Assembly: GCF_000473325.1 (NCBI RefSeq)
Contig: NZ_AXBI01000021.1
Location: 1 to 64,000, forward strand
Direction: 5' to 3'
Origin: Leisingera caerulea DSM 24564
GTDB lineage: Bacteria; Pseudomonadota; Alphaproteobacteria; Rhodobacterales; Rhodobacteraceae
DNA length: 64,000 nucleotides
This document shows, piece after piece, positions 1 to 9,524 of this stretch; position 1 is the stretch's first letter; each line of letters starts with the position of its first letter. Position numbers and translations under genes: made by a program. The notes under the pieces were generated by a model. That model did no database searches and was not told where the DNA came from. It was given only the letters and a program-made list of their open reading frames with translations.

Positions 1-18
1 TTCCGTTTGCGTTCTGCA

Positions 19-65
19 GCCAAGAGTTTTTGAAAACTCTTGGCAAAAATCTTCGAAGATTTTTG
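19..65. terminator. two abutting palindromes downstream of ssd
   Basis: Two perfect inverted repeats share base 44. The first has arms GCCAAGAGTTTT (19-30) and AAAACTCTTGGC (33-44) around a 2-base loop. The second has arms CAAAAATCTTC (44-54) and GAAGATTTTTG (55-65) with no spacer. They lie just past the end of the ssd reading frame, and the second gives a T-run on either strand, so together they fit a bidirectional rho-independent terminator that closes the ectoine operon. Confidence 0.7.
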
Positions 66-69
66 TCCG

Positions 70-1544
70 TCACGCCCAGTCGCGGCAGACGTATTTGACC
101 TCGGTGAACTCCTCCATGCCCAGCCGCGCGCCTTCGCGGCCCAGGCCGGACTGTTTGGTGCCGCCGAACGGGATCGGCGCGCCGGTCACCTTGGTGCGGT
201 TCACCGCCACCATACCGTATTGCAGCGCCCGGCTGAGGCGGTAGATGCGGCGCGGGTCGTGGCTGTGGACATAGGCCACCAGCCCGTATTCGCTGTCGTT
301 GGCGCGGGCGACGGCCTCCTCCTCACTGTCGAAGGGGGTGACAGGGGCAACAGGGCCGAATGTCTCCTCCGACATGATCCGCGCATCAGCGGGCACATCG
401 GTCAGCACCGTCGGCTCATAAAACAGCGGCCCCAACGAGTGCCGCTTGCCGCCGCAGGCCAGCGTTGCGCCCTTGGCCAGCGCATCCGCCACATGCTCCT
501 CCTGCTTCTGCACCGCCTTTTCATTCATCAGCGGTCCCAGATCGTAATCCTCCATCCCCCGGCCAAGGGTCAGCGCTTGCGCGGCCTTGGTGAACCTGGC
601 GCAGAACTCGGCATACACCGCCCGCTCCACCAGGATCCGGTTGGCGCCCAGGCAATCCTGGCCGGAGGTTGCGAATTTCGCCTTGATGGTTTCGCTGACG
701 GCCTTGTTCAGATCGCAGCCCTTGAAGACGATCACCGGCGCGTGGCCGCCCAGCTCCATCACCAGCCGCTTCACCGTGCCGGCGGACTGGCGGTACAAAA
801 GCTTGCCCACCTCGGTGGAGCCGGTGAAGGACAGCGCCCGCACCCGCGGGTCGGCGGTCCAAGGCTCCACCACGGTGGAGGCCTTGCCCGTCACCACGTT
901 GAACACCCCCGGCGGAAAGCCCGCGCGCTCTGCCAGCTCCGCCAGCGCCAGCGCGCTGAACGGCGTCTCGCCCGACGGATGCGCCACCACGGTGCAGCCC
1001 GCCGCCAGCGCGGCGGCAGCCTTGCGGGTCAGCATGGCGGAGGGGAAGTTCCACGGCGTGATCAGCGCCGCCACCCCCACCGGCTCGCGCCACAGCTCCA
1101 CCTCGGCGTCCGGCAGATGGCTGGTCACGCCTTCGATATTGGGGCGTTTGGCCTCCTCGGCATAGAACTCCACAAAGGCCGCGCCATAGTCGATCTCGCC
1201 GCGCGCCTCCGACAGCGGTTTGCCCTGTTCCAGCACCATGATGCGGGCGAGGTCTTCCTTATGCTCCAGCTGCAGCTCATACCAGCGCCGCAGGATGGCC
1301 GCGCGCTGCTGCGGCAGCATCCCCGCCCAGCCCGCAAACGCCGCCTGCGCCGCATCCACCGCCGCAGAGGATTCCTCTGCCGAAAGGCTCGCCACATGGC
1401 CCAGTTCGGCGCCATCGGCGGGGTCGCTGACCGGAAAGGTCTCACCGTTGCCCGCGGCGCACCACCTCCGTTTATGTAGGAAAAAGAGCGTACCAGCGCC
1501 TTGTCGGCAATGTCCGCACGGGCAGAGAGAGTGGTCTCTGTCAT
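70..1544 (-). pseudogene. ssd: semialdehyde dehydrogenase Ssd of ectoine catabolism, with N-terminal frameshift
   Basis: NAD(P)-dependent aldehyde dehydrogenase of the succinate-semialdehyde (GabD) type. In ectoine operons this enzyme oxidises aspartate-semialdehyde to aspartate. The start ATG at 1544 has AGGAGG 8 bases upstream and encodes about 25 normal residues (METHTET-like start through SFSYING). The homologous frame then resumes one base out of register at about 1461-1470 (reading AAGNGETFPVSDP) and continues to 70. The product would be about 490 residues if the frame were restored, which is normal for the family. The downstream part has the expected catalytic Cys in SGQDCLGANR, Glu in MELGG and TGSTEVGK. 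The cofactor-binding Lys of the usual KPA/S motif is His here (AHPSGETP). The shift is either a true mutation or a sequencing error. A shortened 441-residue product from the GTG at 1395 would lack the N-terminal cofactor-domain strand. Confidence 0.8.
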
Positions 1545-1659
1545 GATTGTCCTCCTCACGTCTTGCAGAGGAGTGTGCCTGTCCGCAGCAGAGGAAGTGA
1601 CTGAAGTTCAGGTGCCGCGCAGAAGAAACAGCTGCCAGCCAGGTGCTCTGGCGCGGGGT

Positions 1660-2139
1660 TTACCCCTGCCCCAGCAGAACATCCAGCGGCGGCGCGCCCG
1701 CGCCCTTCACCGGCTTGGTCACCACATAGGTGAAATAGCGGGAAAGGCCGATGCGGGCGTCCAGCATTTCGTCGATCAGCCGCTGATAGGCGTCGATGTC
1801 GCGGGTGACGATCTGCAACAGGTAGTCAAACCCGCCCCCCAGCGCCCAGCATGCGGTGACCTCGTCATAGCGCTGCATCGCGGCCTCAAACGCGCGGAAG
1901 CTGGCGGCGGTGTGGTCGGCGATTTCCGCGGCAACAAACACCGTCACATGCGGGGCCAGTTTACGCAGGTTGATGCGGGCGCCGTAGCCCTCGATCAGCC
2001 CCGCCTGCTCCAGCTTCTTCAGCCGGTCCCAGCAGGGCGTCGGCGACAGGCCGATCCGGTCGGCCAGCGCGGCCTTGGTGATGCGCCCCTCGGTCGAGAG
2101 CACGCGCAGAATGTCGAGGTCGCGCTGGTCCAGTTGCAT
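1660..2139 (-). CDS. asnC: Lrp/AsnC-family regulator of the ectoine operon
   Basis: A 159-residue Lrp/AsnC protein. The N-terminal helix-turn-helix (about residues 3-60, DLDILRVLSTEGRITKAALA then LSPTPCWDRLKKLE) is followed by the ligand-binding RAM domain with the conserved YDEVTACWALGGGFDYLL strand. The ATG at 2139 was preferred because it has GGAAGA just upstream and matches the family start; an earlier in-frame ATG would overlap eutE. It lies 13 bases after eutE, in the same transcription unit. In Ruegeria pomeroyi an asnC gene occupies the same place between eutE and ssd and acts with EnuR. The inducer is unproven here; acetyl-diaminobutyrate or diaminobutyrate is the likely candidate from that precedent. 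Confidence 0.88.
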   Translation of the reverse strand: MQLDQRDLDILRVLSTEGRITKAALADRIGLSPTPCWDRLKKLEQAGLIEGYGARINLRKLAPHVTVFVAAEIADHTAASFRAFEAAMQRYDEVTACWALGGGFDYLLQIVTRDIDAYQRLIDEMLDARIGLSRYFTYVVTKPVKGAGAPPLDVLLGQG

Positions 2140-2152
2140 GTCTTCCGCCCTA

Positions 2153-3145
2153 TCAGGCGCCGGAGACGCCGACAACCGCAACGCAGTCGCCGGATTTGAT
2201 CAGGCCGGGGAAGTGGCGGCTGATCACCAGCCCCGTGCGGCGGGCACGGTATTCCACCGGCGGCTGGCCGGTGCGGTCCAGCGGCCAGACCCGGGCGACC
2301 AGATCGCCCATTGCCACCGGCGCCCCCAGATCGGCCATGATCTCGAACAGCCCGTCGCCTTCGCTGAACAGAAAACAGTCATCGTCCGGCATCGAGAGGC
2401 GGACGGTTTCGTCCAGTTGCATCTGCCCTTGCAGCATGCCCGCATGGATCAGCACATTGCGCAGCCCCTTCTTGGCAATCGCATTGCCCCGCGCGGTGGA
2501 CGATCCGCCACCGCCGAGTTCCGTCGTGACCAGCACCTTGCCCATCTGCTCCACCGCGGTGTCATACATACCCGCGCTGTCGATCTCCAACAGCTCCACC
2601 GAATAGGGCGCGTTGAACGCCTTCATCGCGGCAAAGCATGCCTCCTGCGTGGCCTTATCTTCCAGGATATGCGCGGCGGCAAAAGGCACGAAATCCAACG
2701 TCTTGCCGCCGGAATGGAAATCCACCGCCAGATCCGCCATCGGCAGCAGCGTGCGCTGGAAGTAATCGGCGATCTTCTCGGTCACGGTGCCGTCCGGGCG
2801 CCCCGGAAACGACCGGTTCATATTGCCCCTGTCGATGGGCGAGGTGCGGGTGCCCGCGCGGAACGCCGGGTAGTTGAAGGCCGGCACGATGATCAGCCGG
2901 CCGGTCACATCCTCGGCCTTGGTGGTGGCGGCCAGTTCTTGCAGCGCAATCGGGCCTTCGTATTCATCGCCGTGGTTGGCGCCCGTCAGCAGCGCGGTCG
3001 GCCCCGCGCCGTTCTTGATCACCGTCAGCGGAATCATAACCGAGCCCCAGGCCGAGTCATCGCGGCTGTAGGGCAGCTTCAGATAGCCGTGGTGCACCCC
3101 GTCCTGATCCAGCGGAATGGTGGGGGAAATCGGATTTGGCTTCAT
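2153..3145 (-). CDS. eutE: N-alpha-acetyl-L-2,4-diaminobutyrate deacetylase (DoeB/EutE)
   Basis: A 330-residue zinc deacylase of the succinylglutamate desuccinylase/aspartoacylase (M14-like) family. Zinc ligands are visible in GANHGDEYEG (His and Glu) and DFHSGG (His); the catalytic Glu is probably that of TTELGGGG. In ectoine catabolism the enzyme removes the acetyl group from N-alpha-acetyl-2,4-diaminobutyrate to give diaminobutyrate and acetate. The start lies 3 bases after the stop of eutD, so the two are surely co-transcribed and probably translationally coupled, which matches their consecutive reactions. The length is normal for DoeB. Confidence 0.92.
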   Translation of the reverse strand: MKPNPISPTIPLDQDGVHHGYLKLPYSRDDSAWGSVMIPLTVIKNGAGPTALLTGANHGDEYEGPIALQELAATTKAEDVTGRLIIVPAFNYPAFRAGTRTSPIDRGNMNRSFPGRPDGTVTEKIADYFQRTLLPMADLAVDFHSGGKTLDFVPFAAAHILEDKATQEACFAAMKAFNAPYSVELLEIDSAGMYDTAVEQMGKVLVTTELGGGGSSTARGNAIAKKGLRNVLIHAGMLQGQMQLDETVRLSMPDDDCFLFSEGDGLFEIMADLGAPVAMGDLVARVWPLDRTGQPPVEYRARRTGLVISRHFPGLIKSGDCVAVVGVSGA

Positions 3146-3148
3146 GGC

Positions 3149-4336
3149 TCAGTCCTTCACGAACATTTTGCGCGGCACATCGGACAGGCACTCCGGCCCG
3201 TTTGCCCCGATGCGGATGCTTTCGGTGATCTCAAATCCCCAGTCCTCCATCCAGAGGCCGGTCATGAAGTGGAACGTCATATTTTCCTGCAAGACGGTGG
3301 TGTCACCCGCCCGCAGCGACATGGTGCGCTCGCCCCAATCCGGCGGGTAGCTGACCCCGATCGGATAGCCGGTGCGGTTGTCCTTCTCGATGCCGTATGT
3401 CTTCAGCACCTTGAAAAACGCCTTGGCAATGTCCTCGCAGGTGTTGCCGGCCTTCGCGACTTCCAGCCCGGCCTCCATCCCCTCCAGCACCGCCTTTTCC
3501 GCATCCAGGAAAGTCTGCGTCGGTTTGCCCAGGAACACGGTGCGCGACAGCGGGCAGTGGTAGCGGTGCACCACGCCCGCGATCTCAAAAAACGTGCCCT
3601 CGCCGGATTTCATCGGCAGGTCGTCCCAGGTCAGATGCGGCGCGGCGGCATCCGCGCCCGAGGGCAGCAGCGGCACGATGGCGGGATAATCGCCGCCAAA
3701 GCCAAGCCCCGCGTCATAGCGCAGGCCCGCGTCATAGATATCGGCCACCAGATCGCATTTGCGCATCCCCGGCTCGACCTTGTCGAAAATACGCTGGTGC
3801 ATCCGCCCGACGATCTGCCCCGCCTGCCGCATATACGCCAGCTCGGCCTCGGATTTCACCGCCCGCTGCCAGTTGACCAGCGCGTTGGCATCGCCGAACC
3901 GCGCATCCGGCAGGTGCTTTTGCAGCGACGCATAGGCGGCGGCAGTGAAATAGTAGTTGTCCATCTCGACGCCGATATTACCGCCGTCCAGCCCGCGGTC
4001 CTTCAGCTGCGCCGACAGGTAATCCATCGGGTGCCGCTCGGTCGACTGCACGTAGTGGTCCGGATAGCCGATGATACTGGCCGGGTTCATGTAGCAGGTG
4101 CGCAGCGCCCCGTTGGCATCCTGGCCGCGGCCATACCAAAGCGGCTCGCCGTCCATTGCGACGACAACGCATTGATGCACATAGAAGGACCAGCCGTCAT
4201 AGCCGGTCAGCCAGTTCATGTTCGACGGATCGGTGACGATCAGAAGATCAAGCCCGCGGCGGGACATTTCGGCCCGGGTCTTGTCCAGACGCGCCTGATA
4301 TTCAGCGCGGGAGAAATACAGCTTGGGGTCTGCCAT
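3149..4336 (-). CDS. eutD: ectoine hydrolase (DoeA/EutD), M24-type
   Basis: A 395-residue M24 peptidase-fold (creatinase/prolidase-like) protein. The N-terminal domain (about 1-150) carries MNWLTGYDGWSFYVHQ and GRGQDANGALRT; the C-terminal pita-bread domain (about 155-390) carries VVHRYHCPLSRTVFLG and YPIGVSYPPDWGE. The family hydrolyses the ectoine ring to N-acetyl-diaminobutyrate isomers, which are passed to EutE. The ATG at 4336 (MADPKLYFSRAEY) has AGGAA upstream. Longer in-frame starts would run into eutC and add a low-complexity leader. It sits between eutC and eutE in the canonical order. Confidence 0.92.
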   Translation of the reverse strand: MADPKLYFSRAEYQARLDKTRAEMSRRGLDLLIVTDPSNMNWLTGYDGWSFYVHQCVVVAMDGEPLWYGRGQDANGALRTCYMNPASIIGYPDHYVQSTERHPMDYLSAQLKDRGLDGGNIGVEMDNYYFTAAAYASLQKHLPDARFGDANALVNWQRAVKSEAELAYMRQAGQIVGRMHQRIFDKVEPGMRKCDLVADIYDAGLRYDAGLGFGGDYPAIVPLLPSGADAAAPHLTWDDLPMKSGEGTFFEIAGVVHRYHCPLSRTVFLGKPTQTFLDAEKAVLEGMEAGLEVAKAGNTCEDIAKAFFKVLKTYGIEKDNRTGYPIGVSYPPDWGERTMSLRAGDTTVLQENMTFHFMTGLWMEDWGFEITESIRIGANGPECLSDVPRKMFVKD

Positions 4337-4355
4337 ATGCGTGGTTCCTGGTTGA

Positions 4356-5348
4356 TCAGCTGGTGAAAGTGGCGCCGACACCCGCCGCATCAGCGCGGGA
4401 GCCTGCAAGGGTTGCGATGGCGGTGTCCTGCACACCGGTGCCGGTCAGATCGGCAATGATCAGATCACTGTCCGACCGGCGCCCGGCGGCCTGGCCTGCG
4501 GTGATCCCGCCCAATTCAGCAAAGCTCTGATCCCCGGCGATCAGCCCGGCAGCGATGGCGCTGCGCAGCTCGCCCTTGACGGCGCATTGCGCCTGGCTGT
4601 CGGGCACATAAAGGTCCGCCTTGACCAGGCAAGCGGGCTCCAGCTCGCACTTGTGCTCCTGGTCCGATCCCATGGCGATGACCAGCTGCCCCGGCTGCAG
4701 CCAGTCTGCCTTGATTACAGGCTCGGCCGCGGGAGTTGTGGTGACGACAATACCGGCCGAGGAGACGGCCTGTGCGATATCGCTGCTGACAGAGATTTCA
4801 ATCCCCAGGTCGTCGCGCAAACCGGCGGCAGCGGCCTCTGCCTTGGCGCTGTCCCGCGCCCAGATGACGGCGCTTTCGATGTCGCGCACCAGGGTCATCG
4901 CCTTCAGTTGCATCCGCGCCTGCACGCCCGCCCCAATGATGCACACATGCGCCGCATCCTCCCGCGCCAGATGGCGTGCGGCGACTGCTCCGGCGGCGGC
5001 GGTGCGCACATCGGTGAGGTAGCCATTGTCCAGAAGCAGCGCCTCCAAAAGGCCGGTCTTGCTGGAAAACACCACCATCAGACCCGTGGTGCTGGGCAGC
5101 CCAAGCTTGGGGTTGTCGAAAAACCCCGGGCTCATCTTCATGGCAAAGCTGTCGATCCCCGGCACATAGGCGGTCTTCACGCAGACCTCGCCGTTATGGT
5201 CCGGGACCAGCAGCGTCATGATCGGCGGCATCTCCACCCCGCCGCCCGCCAGCGTGGTAAAGCCCTGCTCCACACAGTCCACGGCATCGCTTTCCAGCGG
5301 CACCAGCCCGCGCAGCTCCGCTTCGGTCAGAATCCTGATGTCAGGCAT
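4356..5348 (-). CDS. eutC: ornithine cyclodeaminase-like protein EutC
   Basis: A 330-residue member of the ornithine cyclodeaminase/mu-crystallin family. The Rossmann dinucleotide motif reads IIGAGVQARMQL (about residue 130) and is preceded by the signature YLTDVRTAAAGAVAARHLA. With EutA and EutB it is thought to convert 5-hydroxyectoine to ectoine before ring opening; the individual reactions are inferred from conserved gene order rather than shown here. The ATG at 5348 overlaps the eutB stop by 8 bases, indicating translational coupling. Confidence 0.9.
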   Translation of the reverse strand: MPDIRILTEAELRGLVPLESDAVDCVEQGFTTLAGGGVEMPPIMTLLVPDHNGEVCVKTAYVPGIDSFAMKMSPGFFDNPKLGLPSTTGLMVVFSSKTGLLEALLLDNGYLTDVRTAAAGAVAARHLAREDAAHVCIIGAGVQARMQLKAMTLVRDIESAVIWARDSAKAEAAAAGLRDDLGIEISVSSDIAQAVSSAGIVVTTTPAAEPVIKADWLQPGQLVIAMGSDQEHKCELEPACLVKADLYVPDSQAQCAVKGELRSAIAAGLIAGDQSFAELGGITAGQAAGRRSDSDLIIADLTGTGVQDTAIATLAGSRADAAGVGATFTS

Positions 5349-6348
5349 CCGCGCCTCCCCCGGTCTCCGCCGCCACGTCCACATCTTCACCATCAATGAT
5401 CCGCTTGTGCAGCGCCATGTCTATGTTCTGACCGCTGACCAGCACCGCGCAGCGGCCCGGGTTTTCGATCCTGCCCGCCAGCAGGGCGGCAATGCCGACA
5501 CTGCCGGAGCCTTCGATCACCTGGCGTTCCTCGAAATAGGCATGGCGGATGGCGGCCGCGATCTCCGCTTCGGAGACCAGCACCACATCATCGACGAATG
5601 CCTTTGTCATCTCAAAGGTATAGGCGTTGTCCAGCCCGATGCCACCGCCCAGGGAATCCGCCAGCGTCGGCAGCTCCTCCACCTGCACCGGCTTGCCGGC
5701 CTGCAGGCATTCATACATCGCAGCCCCGCGCTCCATGCTGACGCCAATCACCCGGATCGCCGGATTTGCCGCCTTCATCACCATTGCCACGCCGGAAATC
5801 AGCCCGCCGCCCGACAAGGGCACCAGTACGGTCTCCAGATCCGGCGCCTGCTCCAGCATTTCCAGCGCCACGGTGCTTTGGCCCGCAATGATGGCGCGGT
5901 GATCGAATGGCGGCAGCATGGTCATGCCCTCCGCCACCAGCCGGTCCACCTCCACCTGCGCATCATCCTGCGAGCGGCCCGTGATCCGCACCTCGGCTCC
6001 GTGGGATTTGATGCCCTCGACCTTGTTCTGCGGCACCAGCTCCGACATGCAGATGATGCAGCGCACCCCGGCCTGCGCCGCCGCATAGGCCAGCCCGCGC
6101 CCGTGGTTGCCGGTGGAGACGCCAACAACCCCCGCTGCGCGCTGTTCCTCGCTCAGCGACAGCACCGCATTGGTGGCGCCGCGCAGCTTGAAACTGCCGG
6201 TGATCTGGCTGCTTTCCAGCTTCAGCGCGATCTGCCCGCCGCACCGCGCACTCAGCGAGGGGGAGTCAACGAGCGCCGTCCGCCGGATCCGCCCGGCAAT
6301 CCGCGCCCGGGCCTGATAGCTGTCCCGAAGGGTGATTTTCTCAGTCAT
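5341..6348 (-). CDS. eutB: threonine dehydratase-like hydroxyectoine utilisation enzyme EutB
   Basis: A 335-residue fold-type II PLP enzyme resembling threonine/serine dehydratase. The Schiff-base lysine is Lys54 in GSFKLRGATNA, and the phosphate-binding loop SGGGLISGVA is near residue 175. The proposed role is removal of the hydroxyl of 5-hydroxyectoine by dehydration, followed by EutC-mediated reduction. It lies 18 bases after eutA and its end overlaps eutC. A general threonine dehydratase is the alternative, but gene context argues strongly for EutB. Confidence 0.9.
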   Translation of the reverse strand: MTEKITLRDSYQARARIAGRIRRTALVDSPSLSARCGGQIALKLESSQITGSFKLRGATNAVLSLSEEQRAAGVVGVSTGNHGRGLAYAAAQAGVRCIICMSELVPQNKVEGIKSHGAEVRITGRSQDDAQVEVDRLVAEGMTMLPPFDHRAIIAGQSTVALEMLEQAPDLETVLVPLSGGGLISGVAMVMKAANPAIRVIGVSMERGAAMYECLQAGKPVQVEELPTLADSLGGGIGLDNAYTFEMTKAFVDDVVLVSEAEIAAAIRHAYFEERQVIEGSGSVGIAALLAGRIENPGRCAVLVSGQNIDMALHKRIIDGEDVDVAAETGGGADA

Positions 6349-6366
6349 TGGACCTGTCTTGTCTTG

Positions 6367-7131
6367 TTAGAGTTCAAACAACCGGCCATAGCCCGGCACC
6401 GCATCGCTGATCCCGGCCAGCCGCAGGCAGCGCCAGACCATCGCCTGGTTCGAGCTGACAACCGGCTTGCCCAGCCGGTCCTCGATCCGCTGCACGCAAG
6501 GTGCCGCCCGCAGCGCGGTGCAGGACAAAAACAGCGCATCTGCGCCCGCATCGCAGGCGGCAATGCCGGCCTCGATGATGCTGTCCTCGGAAATCCGCGC
6601 CATCTGGCGGTCGTCGGTCAGCCCGAAACAGGCGGCACTCACCACCTCCGGGCCATGCGCGGCGAAATACTGCGCCATCTCATCGGTGACGGCCGGGCTG
6701 TAGGGGGTCAGCAGCGACACCCGCCCGGCCCCCAATGCCACAAACGCATCAAACGCGGCAGAGCTGGGGGTGACGCAAGGCGCGCCCGGCTTGGCCGTGT
6801 TCAGGTAGCGGGCGACCGCATCATTGCCCAAAACGATCGAGGCCGCGGTGCAGCCATAGGCCACAACATCCACCGCTTCGCCCGGCAGGATCTGTGCTGC
6901 GGCCTCAGCCAGCCGCGGGCCGGTCTGCAGCAGTGTTTCCCGGGTGGTCGGGTTCTCGAATTCGATCCGGTTCACATAGACGCCGACCCGGTCCGGGTCG
7001 CAGATCCGGGCAAAGTCGCGCTCGGACGTGTGGTCGGTCGCCAGCGCCACCAGCGCGATCCGTTTCTTCACGGGGCGGTCGTCCAGCCGGGCCGGAACAC
7101 GCGAGGGCGTGGCATGGATATCAAGGGCCAT
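6367..7131 (-). CDS. eutA: Asp/Glu racemase-like protein EutA
   Basis: A 254-residue protein of the aspartate/glutamate racemase, maleate isomerase and arylmalonate decarboxylase superfamily. The two catalytic-type cysteines are present in VAYGCTAASIV (about residue 80) and LFLSCTALRAA (about residue 185). It belongs to the hydroxyectoine branch (eutABC); an epimerase or isomerase role on the hydroxylated substrate is the current inference. The ATG at 7131 (MALDIHATPSR) has AGGAAAG at good spacing, and the gene begins 10 bases after usp. Confidence 0.88.
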   Translation of the reverse strand: MALDIHATPSRVPARLDDRPVKKRIALVALATDHTSERDFARICDPDRVGVYVNRIEFENPTTRETLLQTGPRLAEAAAQILPGEAVDVVAYGCTAASIVLGNDAVARYLNTAKPGAPCVTPSSAAFDAFVALGAGRVSLLTPYSPAVTDEMAQYFAAHGPEVVSAACFGLTDDRQMARISEDSIIEAGIAACDAGADALFLSCTALRAAPCVQRIEDRLGKPVVSSNQAMVWRCLRLAGISDAVPGYGRLFEL

Positions 7132-7141
7132 TTCTGCTTTC

Positions 7142-7579
7142 CTAAACAACAAGAACCGGGGTTTCCGCCAGGCTTGTCACCTTGTGGGAGACACTGCCCA
7201 GAAGCACCCCCTCCAGCGAGCCAAGGCCGCGGCTGCCGATCACGATCAGATCGTTGCCGTGCTCCCTGGCAAAGCTTGTGATGGTGCGCGCCACCGGCCC
7301 GGCTTTGACAAAGGCGCGGGGGTTTGGAACGCCCCCCTCTGCCGCCAGCGCCTTGCCGCGCTCGGCCACCTGTCTGGCGTGGCCGCGCATGATCTCGTCC
7401 AGATCATCCGGCTGATCCGGGCGCACCATATGCATCGAGGCCTCCAGCAGCGAATGATGGCGATAGACCGTCAGCAGGGTCAGTTCCGCGCCGCACAGCT
7501 GCGCCAGTTCCGCCGCCTTGGCCAGCGCGGCCTCCGCCCCTTGGGAGCCGTCAAAGGGCACCAGAATAGATGTGAACAT
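7142..7579 (-). CDS. usp: universal stress protein of the ectoine operon
   Basis: A 145-residue single-domain UspA protein. It starts with the typical FTSILVPFDGSQGAEAAL strand and P-loop-like turn, and ends with the ATP-binding G-x2-G-x9-G-S pattern in GSRGLGSLEGVLLGSVS. UspA genes are regularly embedded in TRAP operons for ectoines (TeaD in Halomonas regulates TeaABC), so this one probably modulates UehABC according to ATP state. It lies 12 bases after uehC and 10 before eutA. Confidence 0.9.
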   Translation of the reverse strand: MFTSILVPFDGSQGAEAALAKAAELAQLCGAELTLLTVYRHHSLLEASMHMVRPDQPDDLDEIMRGHARQVAERGKALAAEGGVPNPRAFVKAGPVARTITSFAREHGNDLIVIGSRGLGSLEGVLLGSVSHKVTSLAETPVLVV

Positions 7580-7591
7580 CGCCGCGCCTCC

Positions 7592-8878
7592 TTACTTGGC
7601 AAAGGCCAGGTCGCGCAGGAACAGCGCAATCTGCGGGAAGAAGATCAGCGCCACCGACACGCCCAGCAGCATCAGGATGAAGGGCGGCGTGCCGCGCACC
7701 ACCTCGGCATAGGGACGCTTGAAAACGGCAATCGCGGTGAAGATATCGCAGCCGAAGGGCGGCGTGGCCGACCCGATTGCGACCTGCAGGGTGATGATGG
7801 TGCCGACCAGCACCGGGTCGATGCCGACGGTTTTCACCACCGGCGCAAACACCGGCACCAGCACCAGGATCACCACGATGGGATCGACAAACATGCAGCC
7901 GATGAAGAACGCGATGGAGATCACGAACAGCACCCCGATGGCGCCCATTTCAGCGATGCCGATGGCCCCCAGGATCTGCTGCGGCACCTGCGCGAATGAG
8001 ATCACCCAGGAAAACGCCGCCCCTGCCCCCACCAGAATGAACACTATGGCGGTGATCAACCCGGTGGACTTGGCGGTTTCATAGACATCCGCCAGCGCCA
8101 TCGAGCGGAACACCAGCACCTCCAGGATCAGCGCATAAAGCACACAGGCCGCCGCCGCCTCGGTCGGGCTGAACACGCCGCCATAGATGCCGCCGATGAT
8201 GATCACCGGAAACCCCATCGGCCACAGCGCCTGCCGCATGGTCTGAAACCGCTCGGCCCAGGTCGCCTTGGGCTCGGTCGGGACGTTGTTGCGCACCGCA
8301 TAGATGTAGGCGTAGGCCGAAAACAGCAGCAGGATCAGCAGGCCGGGACCGATGCCCGCAATGAACAGCTCGGCAATCGAGGTGCTGGACACCACGCCAT
8401 AGATGATCATGCCGATGGAGGGCGGGATCAGGAACGCAATGTCGCTGGCATTGACGATCAGCGCCAGCACAAAGCTGTCCTTGTACCCCGCCTGCAGCAT
8501 CCGCGGGCGCAGGGGCGAGCCGATCGCCACCACCGTCGCCTGGGTCGACCCCGACACTGCGCCGAACATGGTGCAGGCCGCCGCGGTCGAAATCGCCAGC
8601 CCGCCGCGGATATGCCCCATATAGGCCATCACCACATTGATCAGCCGCCCGGCCGACTGGCCCCGGGTCATGATGTCGGCAGCAAAGATGAACATCGGCA
8701 CCGCAATCAGCGACGCAGGCCGGATGCCGGCCAGCATCTGCTGCACCATGGTCTCGGTCCGGGCCAGATCGCCGAACAGCATCAAGAAGCCGATGAACGC
8801 GCCGGCAATCAGCGGGATCATCATCGGAAAGCCCAGCAGCAGCAGGACAATCATGGTCAGGAAAATAGTTGCAGCCAT
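7592..8878 (-). CDS. uehC: ectoine TRAP transporter large permease UehC (DctM)
   Basis: A 428-residue, very hydrophobic protein of the DctM family with about 12-13 membrane segments. Family hallmarks are GFPMMIPLIAG near the N-terminus, the FGAVSGSTQATVVAIG loop, and AFLIPPSIGMIIYGVV. It forms the sodium-coupled transport channel that receives ectoine or hydroxyectoine from UehA. The ATG at 8878 follows GAGGA; the longer upstream reading frame has a charged, non-homologous leader and would enter the uehB region. Confidence 0.93.
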   Translation of the reverse strand: MAATIFLTMIVLLLLGFPMMIPLIAGAFIGFLMLFGDLARTETMVQQMLAGIRPASLIAVPMFIFAADIMTRGQSAGRLINVVMAYMGHIRGGLAISTAAACTMFGAVSGSTQATVVAIGSPLRPRMLQAGYKDSFVLALIVNASDIAFLIPPSIGMIIYGVVSSTSIAELFIAGIGPGLLILLLFSAYAYIYAVRNNVPTEPKATWAERFQTMRQALWPMGFPVIIIGGIYGGVFSPTEAAAACVLYALILEVLVFRSMALADVYETAKSTGLITAIVFILVGAGAAFSWVISFAQVPQQILGAIGIAEMGAIGVLFVISIAFFIGCMFVDPIVVILVLVPVFAPVVKTVGIDPVLVGTIITLQVAIGSATPPFGCDIFTAIAVFKRPYAEVVRGTPPFILMLLGVSVALIFFPQIALFLRDLAFAK

Positions 8879-8888
8879 GGGTCCGTCC

Positions 8889-9505
<617 letters not shown>

Positions 9506-9524
9506 AGCAGTTGCATCGCAGGCG

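Noticed and set aside
2075..4366. A 763-codon open frame on the + strand, opposite the eutE/eutD genes
   Set aside because: Its predicted protein is low-complexity (rich in His, Arg, Gln, Pro), has no domain, and is exactly antisense to well-conserved eut genes. Long antisense frames are expected at this GC content.
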